DNA from: Lysobacter sp. BMK333-48F3 | Lineage (GTDB): Bacteria; Pseudomonadota; Gammaproteobacteria; Xanthomonadales; Xanthomonadaceae | Direction of reading: 5' to 3' | Length of the DNA: 64,000 bases | Assembly: GCF_019733395.1 (NCBI RefSeq) | Contig: NZ_JAIHOO010000001.1 | Location: forward strand, 2,852,501-2,916,500 | Part shown: piece by piece, positions 12,921-23,462 of the stretch | Position numbering within the stretch: position 1 is the stretch's first letter | Layout of the letters: every line of letters starts with the position of its first letter | Made by a program: the position numbers and the translations under genes | The notes under the pieces: model-generated | What the model was told of the DNA's origin: nothing | Database searches by the model: none | Seen by the model: only the letters and a program-made list of their open reading frames with translations

Positions 12921-13014
12921 GCGCGGCCGCTTCGTCCCCCCGTTCGCGGGCCGCGCGCCCGCATCCGTTCAACCTGCGATCCCATCTGCGATCCAATAGC
13001 GAAGGAAACACCCC

Positions 13015-14001
13015 ATGAAGACTCCCGTCCGCGTTGCCGTCACCGGTGCTGCCGGCCAGATCGGCTATGCCCTGCTGTTCCGCATCGCTTCCGGCGAAAT
13101 GCTCGGCAAGGACCAGCCGGTCATCCTGCAGATGCTGGAACTGCCGCTGGAGAAGGCCCAGGCCGCGCTCAAGGGCGTGATGATGGAGCTGGAAGACTGC
13201 GCCTTCCCGCTGCTGGCCGGCATGGTCGGCACCGACGATCCCAAGGTCGCGTTCAAGGACGCCGACTACGCCCTGCTGGTCGGCGCGATGCCGCGCGGCC
13301 CGGGCATGGAGCGCAAGGACCTGCTGCTGAAGAATGCCGAGATCTTCACCGTGCAGGGCAAGGCCCTGAACGACGTCGCCTCGCGCAACGTCAAGGTGCT
13401 GGTGGTCGGCAACCCGGCCAACACCAACGCCTACATCGCCATGAAGTCGGCGCCGGACCTGCCGGCCAAGAACTTCACCGCGATGCTGCGCCTGGACCAT
13501 AACCGCGCGCTGTCGCAGCTGGCCGCCAAGGCCGGCGTCGCCGTCGCCGAAATCAAGAACATGGTGGTGTGGGGCAATCACAGCCCGACCATGTACCCGG
13601 ACTACCGCTTCGCCACCGTCGGCGGCCAGTCGCTGAAGGACAAGATCAACGACGCCGACTGGAACGCCAACACCTTCATCCCGGTGGTCGGCAAGCGCGG
13701 CGCGGCGATCATCGAAGCGCGCGGCCTGTCCTCGGCCGCGTCGGCCGCCAACGCCGCCATCGACCACATGCGCGACTGGGCCCTGGGCACCAACGGCGAC
13801 TGGGTGACCATGGGCGTGCCGTCCGACGGCAGCTACGGCATTCCGGTCGGGGTGATGTACGGCGTGCCGGTGACCTGCGCCAACGGCGAGTACACCCGCA
13901 TCGAAGGCCTGGACGTCGACGCGTTCAGCCGCGCCGCGATGGACAAGACCCTGGCCGAGCTGGAAGAAGAGCGCGCCGGCGTCGCCCACCTGCTGGGCTG
14001 A
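13015..14001 (+). CDS. mdh: Malate dehydrogenase
   Basis: A 328-residue NAD-dependent malate dehydrogenase that interconverts malate and oxaloacetate in the TCA cycle. The nucleotide-binding loop is [12 protein letters not shown]; the substrate arginines are in [11 protein letters not shown]; the catalytic pair is Asp161 (LDHNRA) and His189 ([11 protein letters not shown]). Length and sequence fit the type 2 enzyme common in xanthomonads. AAGGAAAC lies upstream of the ATG. It ends at a TTCG-loop terminator. Confidence 0.97.
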   Translation: MKTPVRVAVTGAAGQIGYALLFRIASGEMLGKDQPVILQMLELPLEKAQAALKGVMMELEDCAFPLLAGMVGTDDPKVAFKDADYALLVGAMPRGPGMERKDLLLKNAEIFTVQGKALNDVASRNVKVLVVGNPANTNAYIAMKSAPDLPAKNFTAMLRLDHNRALSQLAAKAGVAVAEIKNMVVWGNHSPTMYPDYRFATVGGQSLKDKINDADWNANTFIPVVGKRGAAIIEARGLSSAASAANAAIDHMRDWALGTNGDWVTMGVPSDGSYGIPVGVMYGVPVTCANGEYTRIEGLDVDAFSRAAMDKTLAELEEERAGVAHLLG

Positions 14002-14025
14002 TCCGCGGCTTCATGCAAGACCCGC

Positions 14026-14054
14026 AACGGGGCGGCTTCGGCCGCCCCGTTTCG
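14026..14054 (+). terminator. Intrinsic terminator of mdh
   Basis: An 11-bp stem AACGGGGCGGC / GCCGCCCCGTT closes on a TTCG tetraloop and is followed by a short T-rich run. Confidence 0.75.
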
Positions 14055-14162
14055 TTTCCGCCGCCGCCCGCGCCGGCGGCATGGAACACTGCGCCGCCGC
14101 GAACCGGCCGGAGCGTGTAGCATCGGTTCCGCTCCGCCTGCCGGGAGCGCCCGGGACCGCCC

Positions 14163-14837
14163 ATGAGCGACGCGCTGCGCCTGTTGATCGCCGACGACCA
14201 TCCGATGTTCCGGGCGGCGCTGCGGCACGCGCTGGGCGAGGTGCTGCCGGGCGCCGGGATCGTCGAGGTCGCCAGCCAGAGCGCGCTGGAAGCGGCGATC
14301 GCCGGCGGCGAGGCCTTCGACCTGGCCATGCTCGACCTGATGATGCCGGGCGCGATGGGCTTCTCCTCGCTGGTGTTCGCGCGCGGCCAGCGTCCGGAGC
14401 TGCCGGTGGTGATCATCTCCTCCAACGAACACCCGCGCACGATCCGCCGCGCGCAGCAGTTCGGCGCGTCCGGCTTCGTGCCCAAGTCGGCCCCGGCCAG
14501 CGTGCTCGGCGAAGCGGTGACCGCGGTGCTGGCCGGCAAAGTCTGGTTCCCGCCGCTGCAGGCCGAACGCGACGAAGGCGACGCCCAGCTCGCCGACCGC
14601 CTGGCCCAGCTGACCCCGCAGCAGTTGCGGGTGCTGATGCGCCTGGCCGACGGCCTGCTCAACAAGCAGATCGCCTACGAACTGTCGCTGGCCGAGAACA
14701 CGGTCAAGATCCACGTCACCGCGATCCTGCGCAAACTCGGCTGCCACTCGCGCACCCAGGCCGCGGTGCTGGTCAAGGGCCTGTCGCTGGAAGAAGACGC
14801 CAGCGGCCTGCACGATCAGGCCAACGGCCTGCGTTAG
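14163..14837 (+). CDS. NarL/LuxR-type response regulator (AgmR-like)
   Basis: A 224-residue response regulator: receiver domain at residues 1-120 with acidic pocket ADDH, phospho-acceptor Asp58 in AMLDLMMPG and Lys108 in FVPKSA, then a LuxR helix-turn-helix at about 150-210 with LADGLLNKQIAYELSLAENTVKIHVTAILRKL spanning the helices. It resembles AgmR/ErbR-type regulators that pair with PAS_7 hybrid kinases. The hybrid kinase encoded convergently at 15.1-18.1 kb is its most likely partner. Target genes are unknown; the dicarboxylate genes nearby are candidates. Confidence 0.88.
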   Translation: MSDALRLLIADDHPMFRAALRHALGEVLPGAGIVEVASQSALEAAIAGGEAFDLAMLDLMMPGAMGFSSLVFARGQRPELPVVIISSNEHPRTIRRAQQFGASGFVPKSAPASVLGEAVTAVLAGKVWFPPLQAERDEGDAQLADRLAQLTPQQLRVLMRLADGLLNKQIAYELSLAENTVKIHVTAILRKLGCHSRTQAAVLVKGLSLEEDASGLHDQANGLR

Positions 14838-14864
14838 CCTTCCCCGTTTCGCTGTCCGTGCTGT

Positions 14865-15107
14865 TCCCCCCTTTGAAAAAGGGGGGGGATTTGCTTTGGC
14901 TTTGTCGAAACGCAAAGCCAAAGCCAGAGCAAATCCCCCACGCCATTGCCCCCATGCCCAGACTTCGTGCCGGCGCAGGGCGCAGCCCCCTTTTTCAAAG
15001 GGGGCGAGTTATCGCTAAGCGACGAGTTGTCGCGCCCCAACCAAGACTAGCCGCGCCGTTCCCCCCTTTGAAAAAGGGGGGCTAGGGGGGATTTGCTCTT
15101 GCTCCTC
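14865..15107. repeat. Palindromic repeat elements between converging regulator genes
   Basis: One full unit (14865-15005) runs from CCCCCCTTTGAAAAAGG and GGGGGATTTGCTTT, through AGAGCAAATCCCCC, to CCCCCTTTTTCAAAGGGGG. A half-unit (15060-15107) follows in direct orientation. They lie between the response regulator and the convergent sensor kinase and could act as a bidirectional termination zone. Confidence 0.8.
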
Positions 15108-15136
15108 GCCCAGTACGCCACCGCCTCCCGGCCGCT

Positions 15137-18055
15137 TCATTCCCCTCGCGCGAGCAAGCGCATCGCCAGCGCGCGCAGCGCCGCCGGCTTGAGCGGTTTG
15201 GGCAGGAAGTGCCAGCCGCGCTCGAGCGCGCGCGGGCGCAGGCCGGGGTCGGCGTCGGCCGACATCAGCACCAGCGGCGGCAGCCCCTGCCACAGCGCTT
15301 GCAACTGCGTGGCCAGTTCGAAGCCGGTGCGGTCGCCGAGCCGGTAATCGAGCAGCAGCAGCTCGGGCCTCGGCGCGTCGGCGGCCAGGGCCAAGGCCTG
15401 CGCCGCGCTGCCCGCGCTCTCGACCGCGCAGCCCCAGTCGGCCAGCAAGCCCTGCGCGGCCAAGCGCGAGGGCGGGTCGTCGTCGACCACCCAGACGCGG
15501 CGGCCGCGCAGCATCGGGTCGTGCTCGGTGTCCGCCATCGCCGGAGCGGGCTGTACCGGTGCCGACGGGGGCTGCGCGACCTCCGCCTGGCGCGCATAAG
15601 GCACCTCGACCGAGAACACGCTGCCGCGCCCGGGCCAGGAGCGCACCGCGATGCGATGGCCGAGCAGCTGCGCGACCCGGCGCACGATCGCCAGGCCCAG
15701 GCCGGCGCCGCGCGCCGGCGCTTCGACGCCGACGTCCAGGCGCTGGAATTCTTCGAAGATCAGTTCGCGCTTGGCTTCCGGAATGCCCGGGCCGGTATCC
15801 CAGACCTCGATCCGCACGCCCTCGCGCAAGCGCCGCGCGCCGAGCACGATGCGGCCCGCGCGCGGAGTGAACTGCAAGGCGTTGGAGAGGAAGTTCTGCA
15901 CGATCCGGCGCAGCAGCACTTCGTCGCTGTCGACCATCGCGCCGCTGGCGATGCAGTGCAGGCGCAGACCGCGCGATTCGGCCAGGATGCGGAACTGGCC
16001 TTCGATCGCGTCGAACACCCGCGCCAGCGGCAGCGCGCCGCGGCGCACTTCCAACGCGCCCGATTCCAGCCGCGAGATGTCGAGCAGGCTGGACAGGATG
16101 TCGTCCTGCGCGGTCAGCGCGGCTTCGATCCGGTCGGCCAGTTCGCGGCTGTCCGCATCGACCCGCCGGCGCAGCGAGGACAGATACATCCGCGCCGCGT
16201 TCAAGGGTTGCAGCAGGTCGTGCACCGCCGCGGCGACGAAGCGGGTCTTGTAGCGGTTGGCGCGCTCGGCTTCGCCCTTGGCCGTCTGCAGGTCGCTGGT
16301 GCGCTGCTCGATGCCGCGTTCCAGGCTGTCGGCCAGGCTGCGCAGGTCGCGCGCGGCCTGCTTGTAGGCGGTGATGTCGGCATAGCTGGTGACGAAGCCG
16401 CCGTCGGGCATCGGGTTGCCGCGGATCTCGATCACCGTACCGTCGGGGCGCTCGCGTTCGTGCAGATACGGCTGGCCGCGCTGCAAATGCTCGAGCCGGC
16501 GCCGGATCGCGTCCTCGGGATCGGGGCCGAGCAGGCCGCGGCGCGCGTTGTAGCGGATCAGGTCCTCGATCGGCCGGCCGATCTGCAGCAACTCGGGCGG
16601 GTAGCGGAACAGCTCGGCGTAGCGCCGGTTCCAGGCCACCAGGCGCAGCTGCGAGTCGACCACGCTGATGCCTTGCGGCAGATGCTCCAGGCTCTGGCTT
16701 TCGCCCGGGCCGGCCTGATGCGCGGCCTGGACCACGCCGTCGCGCGCGTTGCGCAGCGCTTCGGCGTGCAGCTCGACCATCTTCTCCAGTTCCTGCCGGC
16801 TGCGCAGGCGCAGCGCGGCGATGCGGTTGCGCTGCAGGATCAGCAGCGCGACCGAGACCAGCAGCAGCCAGGCGCCGGCGGCGACGCCGCGCGCGATCCA
16901 GGCGGTGCGCAGGCTCGGCGTGGTGTCGCGCAGCAGGTGCAGGGTCCAGCGCTCGCGCGGCAGGTGCAGCGATTGCCACAGCATCGGCTCGCGCATTGCC
17001 GGGTCGCGCAGCCGCACCACCCGCGCGCCGTCGCCGACTTCGCGCTGGACCCGGAATTTCGCCGGCAGCAGCCGCTGGCCCTGGTACTGCCGAGTCAGGC
17101 GCAGTTCGCGCTGCTGCGCCGCGCTTTGCGGCGCCAGCACGCGATAGCGCCACTGCGGCTGCGCGCTGAGGAACACCACGCCGTTGGCGTCGCTGAGCAG
17201 GACCAGGTCGCCGCGTCCGCTCCAGTCCGAGCGGATGTCTTCCAGCTCGACCTTGACCGCGACCGCGCCGACCGCGCCGCCGCGCTCGTCGTGGATCGCG
17301 CGGGCGATGAAGTGCCCGGGCACGTGGGTGGTGACGCCGATGGCGTAGAACTCGCCGGCGCCGTGGGCCATCGCGCGCTGGAAATACGGGCGGAACGCGT
17401 AGGAGTGGCCGACGTTGCTGTTGGCCAGGTTCCAGTTGCTGGCGGCGATGCCGATGCCGGCGGCGTCGATCAGGGTCAGGGTGCTGGTGCGGTTGGCGAA
17501 ATTGAGCTGGACCAGGCGCTCGTTGGCGCGTTGGCGCTGGGCGCGGTCGCCAGGGTTGGCCAGGGTCGCGCGCAGCTGCGGGTCCAGCGACAGCACCGCC
17601 GGCATGATCCGGTAGCGGTCGATATGCTGCTCGATCACCTGCGCCCGCTGCCCGAGCAGGGCGCGCGCCTCGCCGGCCTGGCGCAGCAGCGCCTGCGCAT
17701 ACGCCACCCGCCCGGCGACCAGCGCCGAAAGCAGCGCGCCGGCCACGATCAGGACCAGCCAGAGGGTGTTGCGCAGTTGGCCGGAATCGACCAGGCGCAC
17801 GCCGGTGAGGCCGTTCTGCGGGCGGGCGCGGAAGCGCGCGGCCGGGCCGAAGTACGTGCCGCGGCCGTCGCGGTAACCGTGCGGGTTCTCCACCGAGCCG
17901 GTCAGGCCCAGGTGCAGCACGCGGGTCTTCTCCTTGGTAGGCGTCCACACCGCGCGTCCGGCGGCGGTGGTGCCGGGGTTGTCGCCTTGCAGGTCGTGGC
18001 CGAAGAAGTAGGCCGCGCTGAGCGCGTAGCGCGGCCGCTCCAGCGACCATTCCAC
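15137..18055 (-). CDS. Hybrid sensor histidine kinase with a porin-derived N-terminus
   Basis: A 972-codon hybrid kinase whose first 96 codons are a piece of the neighbouring OprP-type porin (93-96% identical stretch), joined in frame to the kinase. The kinase part has a first membrane helix (98-118), an extracytoplasmic Cache-like sensor of the DctB kind (YFQRAMAHGAGEFYAIGVTT), a second helix near 395-415, a PAS_7-like domain (about 470-570), HisKA with His612 in VHDLLQPL, an HATPase (WDTGPGIPEA; GAGLGLAIV) and a receiver with Asp903 (LLLDYRLGD). The DctB-like sensor beside dctA suggests C4-dicarboxylate sensing. The only possible start in frame is a GTG inside the porin fragment. The native start has been lost or the join is an assembly error. 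Confidence 0.82.
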   Translation of the reverse strand: MEWSLERPRYALSAAYFFGHDLQGDNPGTTAAGRAVWTPTKEKTRVLHLGLTGSVENPHGYRDGRGTYFGPAARFRARPQNGLTGVRLVDSGQLRNTLWLVLIVAGALLSALVAGRVAYAQALLRQAGEARALLGQRAQVIEQHIDRYRIMPAVLSLDPQLRATLANPGDRAQRQRANERLVQLNFANRTSTLTLIDAAGIGIAASNWNLANSNVGHSYAFRPYFQRAMAHGAGEFYAIGVTTHVPGHFIARAIHDERGGAVGAVAVKVELEDIRSDWSGRGDLVLLSDANGVVFLSAQPQWRYRVLAPQSAAQQRELRLTRQYQGQRLLPAKFRVQREVGDGARVVRLRDPAMREPMLWQSLHLPRERWTLHLLRDTTPSLRTAWIARGVAAGAWLLLVSVALLILQRNRIAALRLRSRQELEKMVELHAEALRNARDGVVQAAHQAGPGESQSLEHLPQGISVVDSQLRLVAWNRRYAELFRYPPELLQIGRPIEDLIRYNARRGLLGPDPEDAIRRRLEHLQRGQPYLHERERPDGTVIEIRGNPMPDGGFVTSYADITAYKQAARDLRSLADSLERGIEQRTSDLQTAKGEAERANRYKTRFVAAAVHDLLQPLNAARMYLSSLRRRVDADSRELADRIEAALTAQDDILSSLLDISRLESGALEVRRGALPLARVFDAIEGQFRILAESRGLRLHCIASGAMVDSDEVLLRRIVQNFLSNALQFTPRAGRIVLGARRLREGVRIEVWDTGPGIPEAKRELIFEEFQRLDVGVEAPARGAGLGLAIVRRVAQLLGHRIAVRSWPGRGSVFSVEVPYARQAEVAQPPSAPVQPAPAMADTEHDPMLRGRRVWVVDDDPPSRLAAQGLLADWGCAVESAGSAAQALALAADAPRPELLLLDYRLGDRTGFELATQLQALWQGLPPLVLMSADADPGLRPRALERGWHFLPKPLKPAALRALAMRLLARGE

Positions 18056-18446
18056 GCCGGTGCGGCGGCCCTGGTAGATCGCCTGGGAAGCGGCCGGCAG
18101 CCTGATGGAGCTGTCGGCCGCTTCCCAGGCGATCTACCAGGGCCGCCGCACCGGCGTGGAATGGTCGCTGGAGCGGCCGCGCTACGCGCTCAGCGCGGCC
18201 TACTTCTTCGGCCACGACCTGCAAGGCGACAACCCCGGCACCACCGCCGCCGGACGCGCGGTGTGGACGCCTATCAAGGAGAAGACCCGCGTGCTGCACC
18301 TGGGCCTGACCGGCTCGGTGGAGAACCCGCACGGTTACCGCGACGGCCGCGGCACGTACTTCGGCCCGGCCGCGCGCTTCCGCGCCCGCCCGCAGAACGG
18401 CCTCACCGGCGTGCGCCTGGTCGATTCCGGCAGCCTGCGCAACACC
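17765..18446. repeat. 332-bp inverted repeat (17765-18096 / 18115-18446) within porin copies
   Basis: Both arms are porin codons in opposite directions, separated by 18 bases. They match except for one base near 17940 (Thr versus Ile codon) and three near the outer end (17776-17782), where the left arm passes into kinase sequence. The outer ends share GGTGTTGCGCAG, a 12-base microhomology at the kinase junction. Confidence 0.85.
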
Positions 18447-19788
18447 GACAAGATCGTGCGCAACGGCGTCGAGGCGCTGTGGATCGACGGCCCCTGGTCG
18501 GCCCAGGCCGAGTACCTGCACGCCACCGCGCAGCGCGACAACGGCGCGCGCGACTTCAGCGCCGACGGTTACTACCTCACCGGCAGCTGGGTGCTGACCG
18601 GCGAATCGCGCCCTTACAGCGGCAACAACGTCGGCAACGTCAAGCCCGCCCACCGCTACGGCGCGGTCGAACTGCTGGCCCGCTACGGCGAACTCGACCT
18701 GGACGACGGCGGCATCGCCGGCGGCCGCCAGCGCGACCTGACCCTGGGCGTGAACTGGTACCTGACCAGTCACTTCAAGTTCCAGGCCAACTACGTGCGG
18801 GTGAAGGCCGACAAGGGCCTGCTGTCGGCCGATCCGGAGGTACTGGAGATGCGGGCGCAGATGCAGTTTTGATGGAGCCGGGAATGGGGAATCGGGAATA
18901 GGGAATGGTTAAAGCCGGTGCAGCTGTGCGCCCTGGAGTCCAGGGTCCAGGCGAGTAAGCTGCAAGCATCGGCGCTGCCGCTTTGCCGATTCCCCATTCC
19001 CGGCTCCATCAAAACTGCATCTGCGCCCGCATCTCCAGTACCTCCGGATCGGCCGACAGCAGGCCCTTGTCGGCCTTCACCCGCACGTAGTTGGCCTGGA
19101 ACTTGAAGTGACTGGTCAGGTACCAGTTCACGCCCAGGGTCAGGTCGCGCTGGCGGCCGCCGGCGATGCCGCCGTCGTCCAGGTCGAGTTCGCCGTAGCG
19201 GGCCAGCAGTTCGACCGCGCCGTAGCGGTGGGCGGGCTTGACGTTGCCGACGTTGTTGCCGCTGTAAGGGCGCGATTCGCCGGTCAGCACCCAGCTGCCG
19301 GTGAGGTAGTAACCGTCGGCGCTGAAGTCGCGCGCGCCGTTGTCGCGCTGCGCGGTGGCGTGCAGGTACTCGGCCTGGGCCGACCAGGGGCCGTCGATCC
19401 ACAGCGCCTCGACGCCGTTGCGCACGATCTTGTCGGTGTTGCGCAGGCTGCCGGAATCGACCAGGCGCACGCCGGTGAGGCCGTTCTGCGGGCGGGCGCG
19501 GAAGCGCGCGGCCGGGCCGAAGTACGTGCCGCGGCCGTCGCGGTAACCGTGCGGGTTCTCCACCGAGCCGGTCAGGCCCAGGTGCAGCACGCGGGTCTTC
19601 TCCTTGATAGGCGTCCACACCGCGCGTCCGGCGGCGGTGGTGCCGGGGTTGTCGCCTTGCAGGTCGTGGCCGAAGAAGTAGGCCGCGCTGAGCGCGTAGC
19701 GCGGCCGCTCCAGCGACCATTCCACGCCGGTGCGGCGGCCCTGGTAGATCGCCTGGGAAGCGGCCGACAGCTCCATCAGGCTGCCGGC
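18093..19788. repeat. 803-bp inverted repeat (18093-18895 / 18986-19788)
   Basis: The C-terminal two thirds of the porin gene plus 24 bases beyond its stop are present in both orientations around a 90-base loop. I saw no difference between the arms where compared, and the translations are identical. The inner ends fall in GGGAATGGGGAATCGG, one of the short intergenic repeats of this genome. Confidence 0.88.
18105..18872 (+). pseudogene. Truncated inverted copy of the OprP-type porin
   Basis: An open frame of 255 codons, identical in sequence to the last 255 residues of the complete porin on the opposite strand. It lacks the signal peptide and the first 148 residues, and has no ribosome binding site before its internal ATG, so it is unlikely to yield a working porin. 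It is one arm of the 803-bp inverted repeat. Confidence 0.8.
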
Positions 19789-20220
19789 GCGCGAGGCGGC
19801 GACGCTTTCCATGCTGACCGGGGTCTTGAAGTAGCCCACGCGGACCTTGCCCAGATCCGCGCCGAACAGCGCCTTGGTCTCCATGCGCAGGGCGACGTCG
19901 AGCCACAGCTTGGACTCGAAGTCGTAGACCGCGGTGAAGTCGTAGACGTCCTTCTTCTTCAGGTTCATGCCGAACTCGCGCCGGCGGTAATGGCCGTCGT
20001 CGCGCAGCGCGGTGGCTGCGCTGCCGTAGCCGCGATCGGCGGAGAAATCGACCACGTCGTAGGCCCAGTTGGCGGTCGCCGACAGTTCGGTGCCGTCGGC
20101 GAAGGCGTACTTGGTCGGCCAGTTTTCCAGGGACAGGCCGTCGCCGGCCTGGGCGAGCGGGGCGGCAGCGGCGAGTGCGGCGGCGGTCAGGACGGGGATA
20201 TAGCGGGAAAAACGCGGCAT
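19009..20220 (-). CDS. OprP/OprO-type outer-membrane porin
   Basis: A 403-residue porin of the phosphate-selective porin O/P family. It has a Sec signal peptide (residues 1-25, ending AQA), alternating beta-strand sequence with paired short turns, and a C-terminal Phe in RAQMQF as recognised by the BAM complex. The family includes pyrophosphate- and phosphate-selective pores, but here the gene stands next to dctA and a dicarboxylate-like kinase, so organic-acid uptake is an equally good guess. It is the only complete copy; two partial copies follow on its left. Start ATG is clear. Confidence 0.9.
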   Translation of the reverse strand: MPRFSRYIPVLTAAALAAAAPLAQAGDGLSLENWPTKYAFADGTELSATANWAYDVVDFSADRGYGSAATALRDDGHYRRREFGMNLKKKDVYDFTAVYDFESKLWLDVALRMETKALFGADLGKVRVGYFKTPVSMESVAASRAGSLMELSAASQAIYQGRRTGVEWSLERPRYALSAAYFFGHDLQGDNPGTTAAGRAVWTPIKEKTRVLHLGLTGSVENPHGYRDGRGTYFGPAARFRARPQNGLTGVRLVDSGSLRNTDKIVRNGVEALWIDGPWSAQAEYLHATAQRDNGARDFSADGYYLTGSWVLTGESRPYSGNNVGNVKPAHRYGAVELLARYGELDLDDGGIAGGRQRDLTLGVNWYLTSHFKFQANYVRVKADKGLLSADPEVLEMRAQMQF

Positions 20221-20381
20221 CGGACGGGCTCCATCGGTAGGTCGAGGGGCCGTCCTGGCCGCAGGGCGCCGTGCCGGACGCAGGGCGTCCGGCCGCGGGC
20301 GGTCAACGGGGGCGATCGACGGGGTCGATCAACGGGTTCGATCAGATGGGCGCCGGTCGCGGCGCCCGGATCGAGCGGCGA

Positions 20382-21704
<1,323 letters not shown>

Positions 21705-21716
21705 GGCGGGTACTCG

Positions 21717-21764
21717 ATGGCGAGGAGCGAGGATGGCGAGGAGCGAGGAAGGCGAGGAGCGAGT
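21717..21764. repeat. Three tandem 16-bp repeats between two transporter genes
   Basis: ATGGCGAGGAGCGAGG occurs twice in a row, followed by AAGGCGAGGAGCGAGT. It sits between the MFS gene stop and the dctA start on the minus strand; a degenerate continuation reaches about 21790. Confidence 0.75.
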
Positions 21765-21797
21765 GGAGAGGAACGAGCGGCGAGCGGGCGGCGGGGC

Positions 21798-23081
21798 TCA
21801 GTCGCGGTCGATGTGCGAGTGCTTGCGGGTGTCGGGCATCAGCACGTAGACCAGCAGCGAGCAGGCGATGCAGGCGCTGACGTACCAGAAGAAGCCGGTT
21901 TCCAGGCCGATCTTCTTGAACCACAGCGCGACCGGCTCGGCGGTGCCGCCGAACAGGGCCACGGTCAGCGCATACGGCAGGCCGACGCCGAGGGCGCGGA
22001 TCTCGACCGGGAACAGCTCGGCCTTCACCACCGCGTTGATCGCGGTGTAGCCGCTGACCGCGCTGAGCAGGATCATGATCAGCCAGAAGGCCTGCATCGG
22101 CGTCTGCGCGTCCTGGATCAGGTGCATCACCGGCACGGTCAGGGTCGCGCCGAGCACGCCGAAGGCGATCAGGATCGGGCGCCGGCCGATCCGGTCCGAC
22201 AGCGCGCCGATCAGCGGCTGCATCAGCATGTACACGAACAGGGTCGCGGCGTTGATCAGCGACGCGGTTTCCTTGTCGAAGCCGGTGCTGATGGTGAGGA
22301 ACTTCAGCATGTAGTTGGTGTAGGTGTAGAACGCCAGCGTGCCGCCCATGGTCAGGCCGACCACGGTCAGCACCGCGCGCGGGTGCCGCATCAGGGTGCG
22401 CAGCGAGCCTTCCTTGCGCGCCGGCGCGTCGCTGGCCTTGAGCTTGGTGAAGGACTCGGTTTCCTGCATGTTGCGGCGCAGGTACAGGGCGATGATCGCC
22501 GCCATCGCGCCGATCGCGAACGGGATGCGCCAGCCCCAGGACTTGAGCTGCTCCTCGTCGAGCACGAACTGCTGCAGCACGATCAGCACCAGCAGGGCGA
22601 GCAACTGGCCCATGATCAGGGTCACGTAGAGAAAGCTCGACCAGAAGCCGCGGTTCTCGCGCGAGGACATCTCGCTGAGATAGGTGGCCGAGCTGCCGTA
22701 CTCGCCGCCGACGCTGAGGCCCTGCATCAGCCGCGCCAGCACCAGCAGCACCGGCGCCATCACTCCGATGGTCGCGTAGCCGGGGGTGAAGGTGATGATC
22801 AGCGAGCCGGCGCACATCATCAGCACCGACAGCATCAGCGCCGCCTTGCGGCCGTGGCGGTCGGCGTAGCGGCCGAACACCCAGCCGCCGAGCGGGCGCA
22901 TCAGGAAGCCGACGGCGAAGATCGCCGCGGCGTTGAGCGCCTGCGAGATCTTGTCGCCCTTGGGGAAGAACACGTGGGCGAAGTACAGCGAGAAGGCGCT
23001 GTACACGTACCAGTCGTAGTACTCGACCAGGTTGCCGACCGAGCCGGAGAAGATCGACTTCAGCCGTTGTCCGGCGGTCAT
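21798..23081 (-). CDS. MFS organic-acid permease (KgtP/ProP-like metabolite:H+ symporter)
   Basis: A 427-residue major-facilitator carrier of the metabolite:H+ symporter family. The first helix carries GNLVEYYDWYVYSAFSLYFA; the loop 2-3 motif is GWVFGRYADRHGRKAAL; the loop 4 motif is ARLMQGLSVGGEYGSS. Twelve membrane helices are seen. Relatives import 2-oxoglutarate, citrate, shikimate or proline/betaine. With dctA alongside, 2-oxoglutarate or another di/tricarboxylate is likely. The start at 23081 gives the family's usual N-terminus; a TTG and a GTG further upstream would add an ADTAADTAADT repeat and cannot be excluded. Confidence 0.85.
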   Translation of the reverse strand: MTAGQRLKSIFSGSVGNLVEYYDWYVYSAFSLYFAHVFFPKGDKISQALNAAAIFAVGFLMRPLGGWVFGRYADRHGRKAALMLSVLMMCAGSLIITFTPGYATIGVMAPVLLVLARLMQGLSVGGEYGSSATYLSEMSSRENRGFWSSFLYVTLIMGQLLALLVLIVLQQFVLDEEQLKSWGWRIPFAIGAMAAIIALYLRRNMQETESFTKLKASDAPARKEGSLRTLMRHPRAVLTVVGLTMGGTLAFYTYTNYMLKFLTISTGFDKETASLINAATLFVYMLMQPLIGALSDRIGRRPILIAFGVLGATLTVPVMHLIQDAQTPMQAFWLIMILLSAVSGYTAINAVVKAELFPVEIRALGVGLPYALTVALFGGTAEPVALWFKKIGLETGFFWYVSACIACSLLVYVLMPDTRKHSHIDRD

Positions 23082-23462
23082 CGACGAGGCGCGGGACAGG
23101 GTATCGGCGGCGGTGTCGGCGGCGGTGTCGGCGGTGATCGCGCTCAAGGCAGGCGGCTCCAGGTCGGTGCGGACGGTGCCGGGCAGCGCGGGGGAGGGCG
23201 CGCGGCCGCGGCACAACGGCGGCACCTCCTGGCGCCGACGTCGATGGTGGGCCGGGGCCGCGGCAGGGCCAATAGCACCATCGGGTTAGAGCCCCGGCTC
23301 AGGTTCGGCGATCCGCCCGTTCATTCGCGCCGCGACCAGCGTCGCGGCGCGATCGCGGAGCGTGCGTGCGCGCACGCTTCGCCATCAGCGCGTCATCAAA
23401 GCCCGTCACCCTGCGCGCTTTGCATCGCGGCAATGCCCTTACGCCGCCCGGAGACGCACGCA

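Noticed and set aside
18335..18541. Mirror-image small ORFs seen on both sides of the porin inverted repeat
   Set aside because: They are antisense frames of the duplicated porin codons.
21717..23462. A long plus-strand extension upstream of the TonB receptor
   Set aside because: It is the antisense of the MFS permease. The signal peptide and ribosome binding site place the start at 23463.
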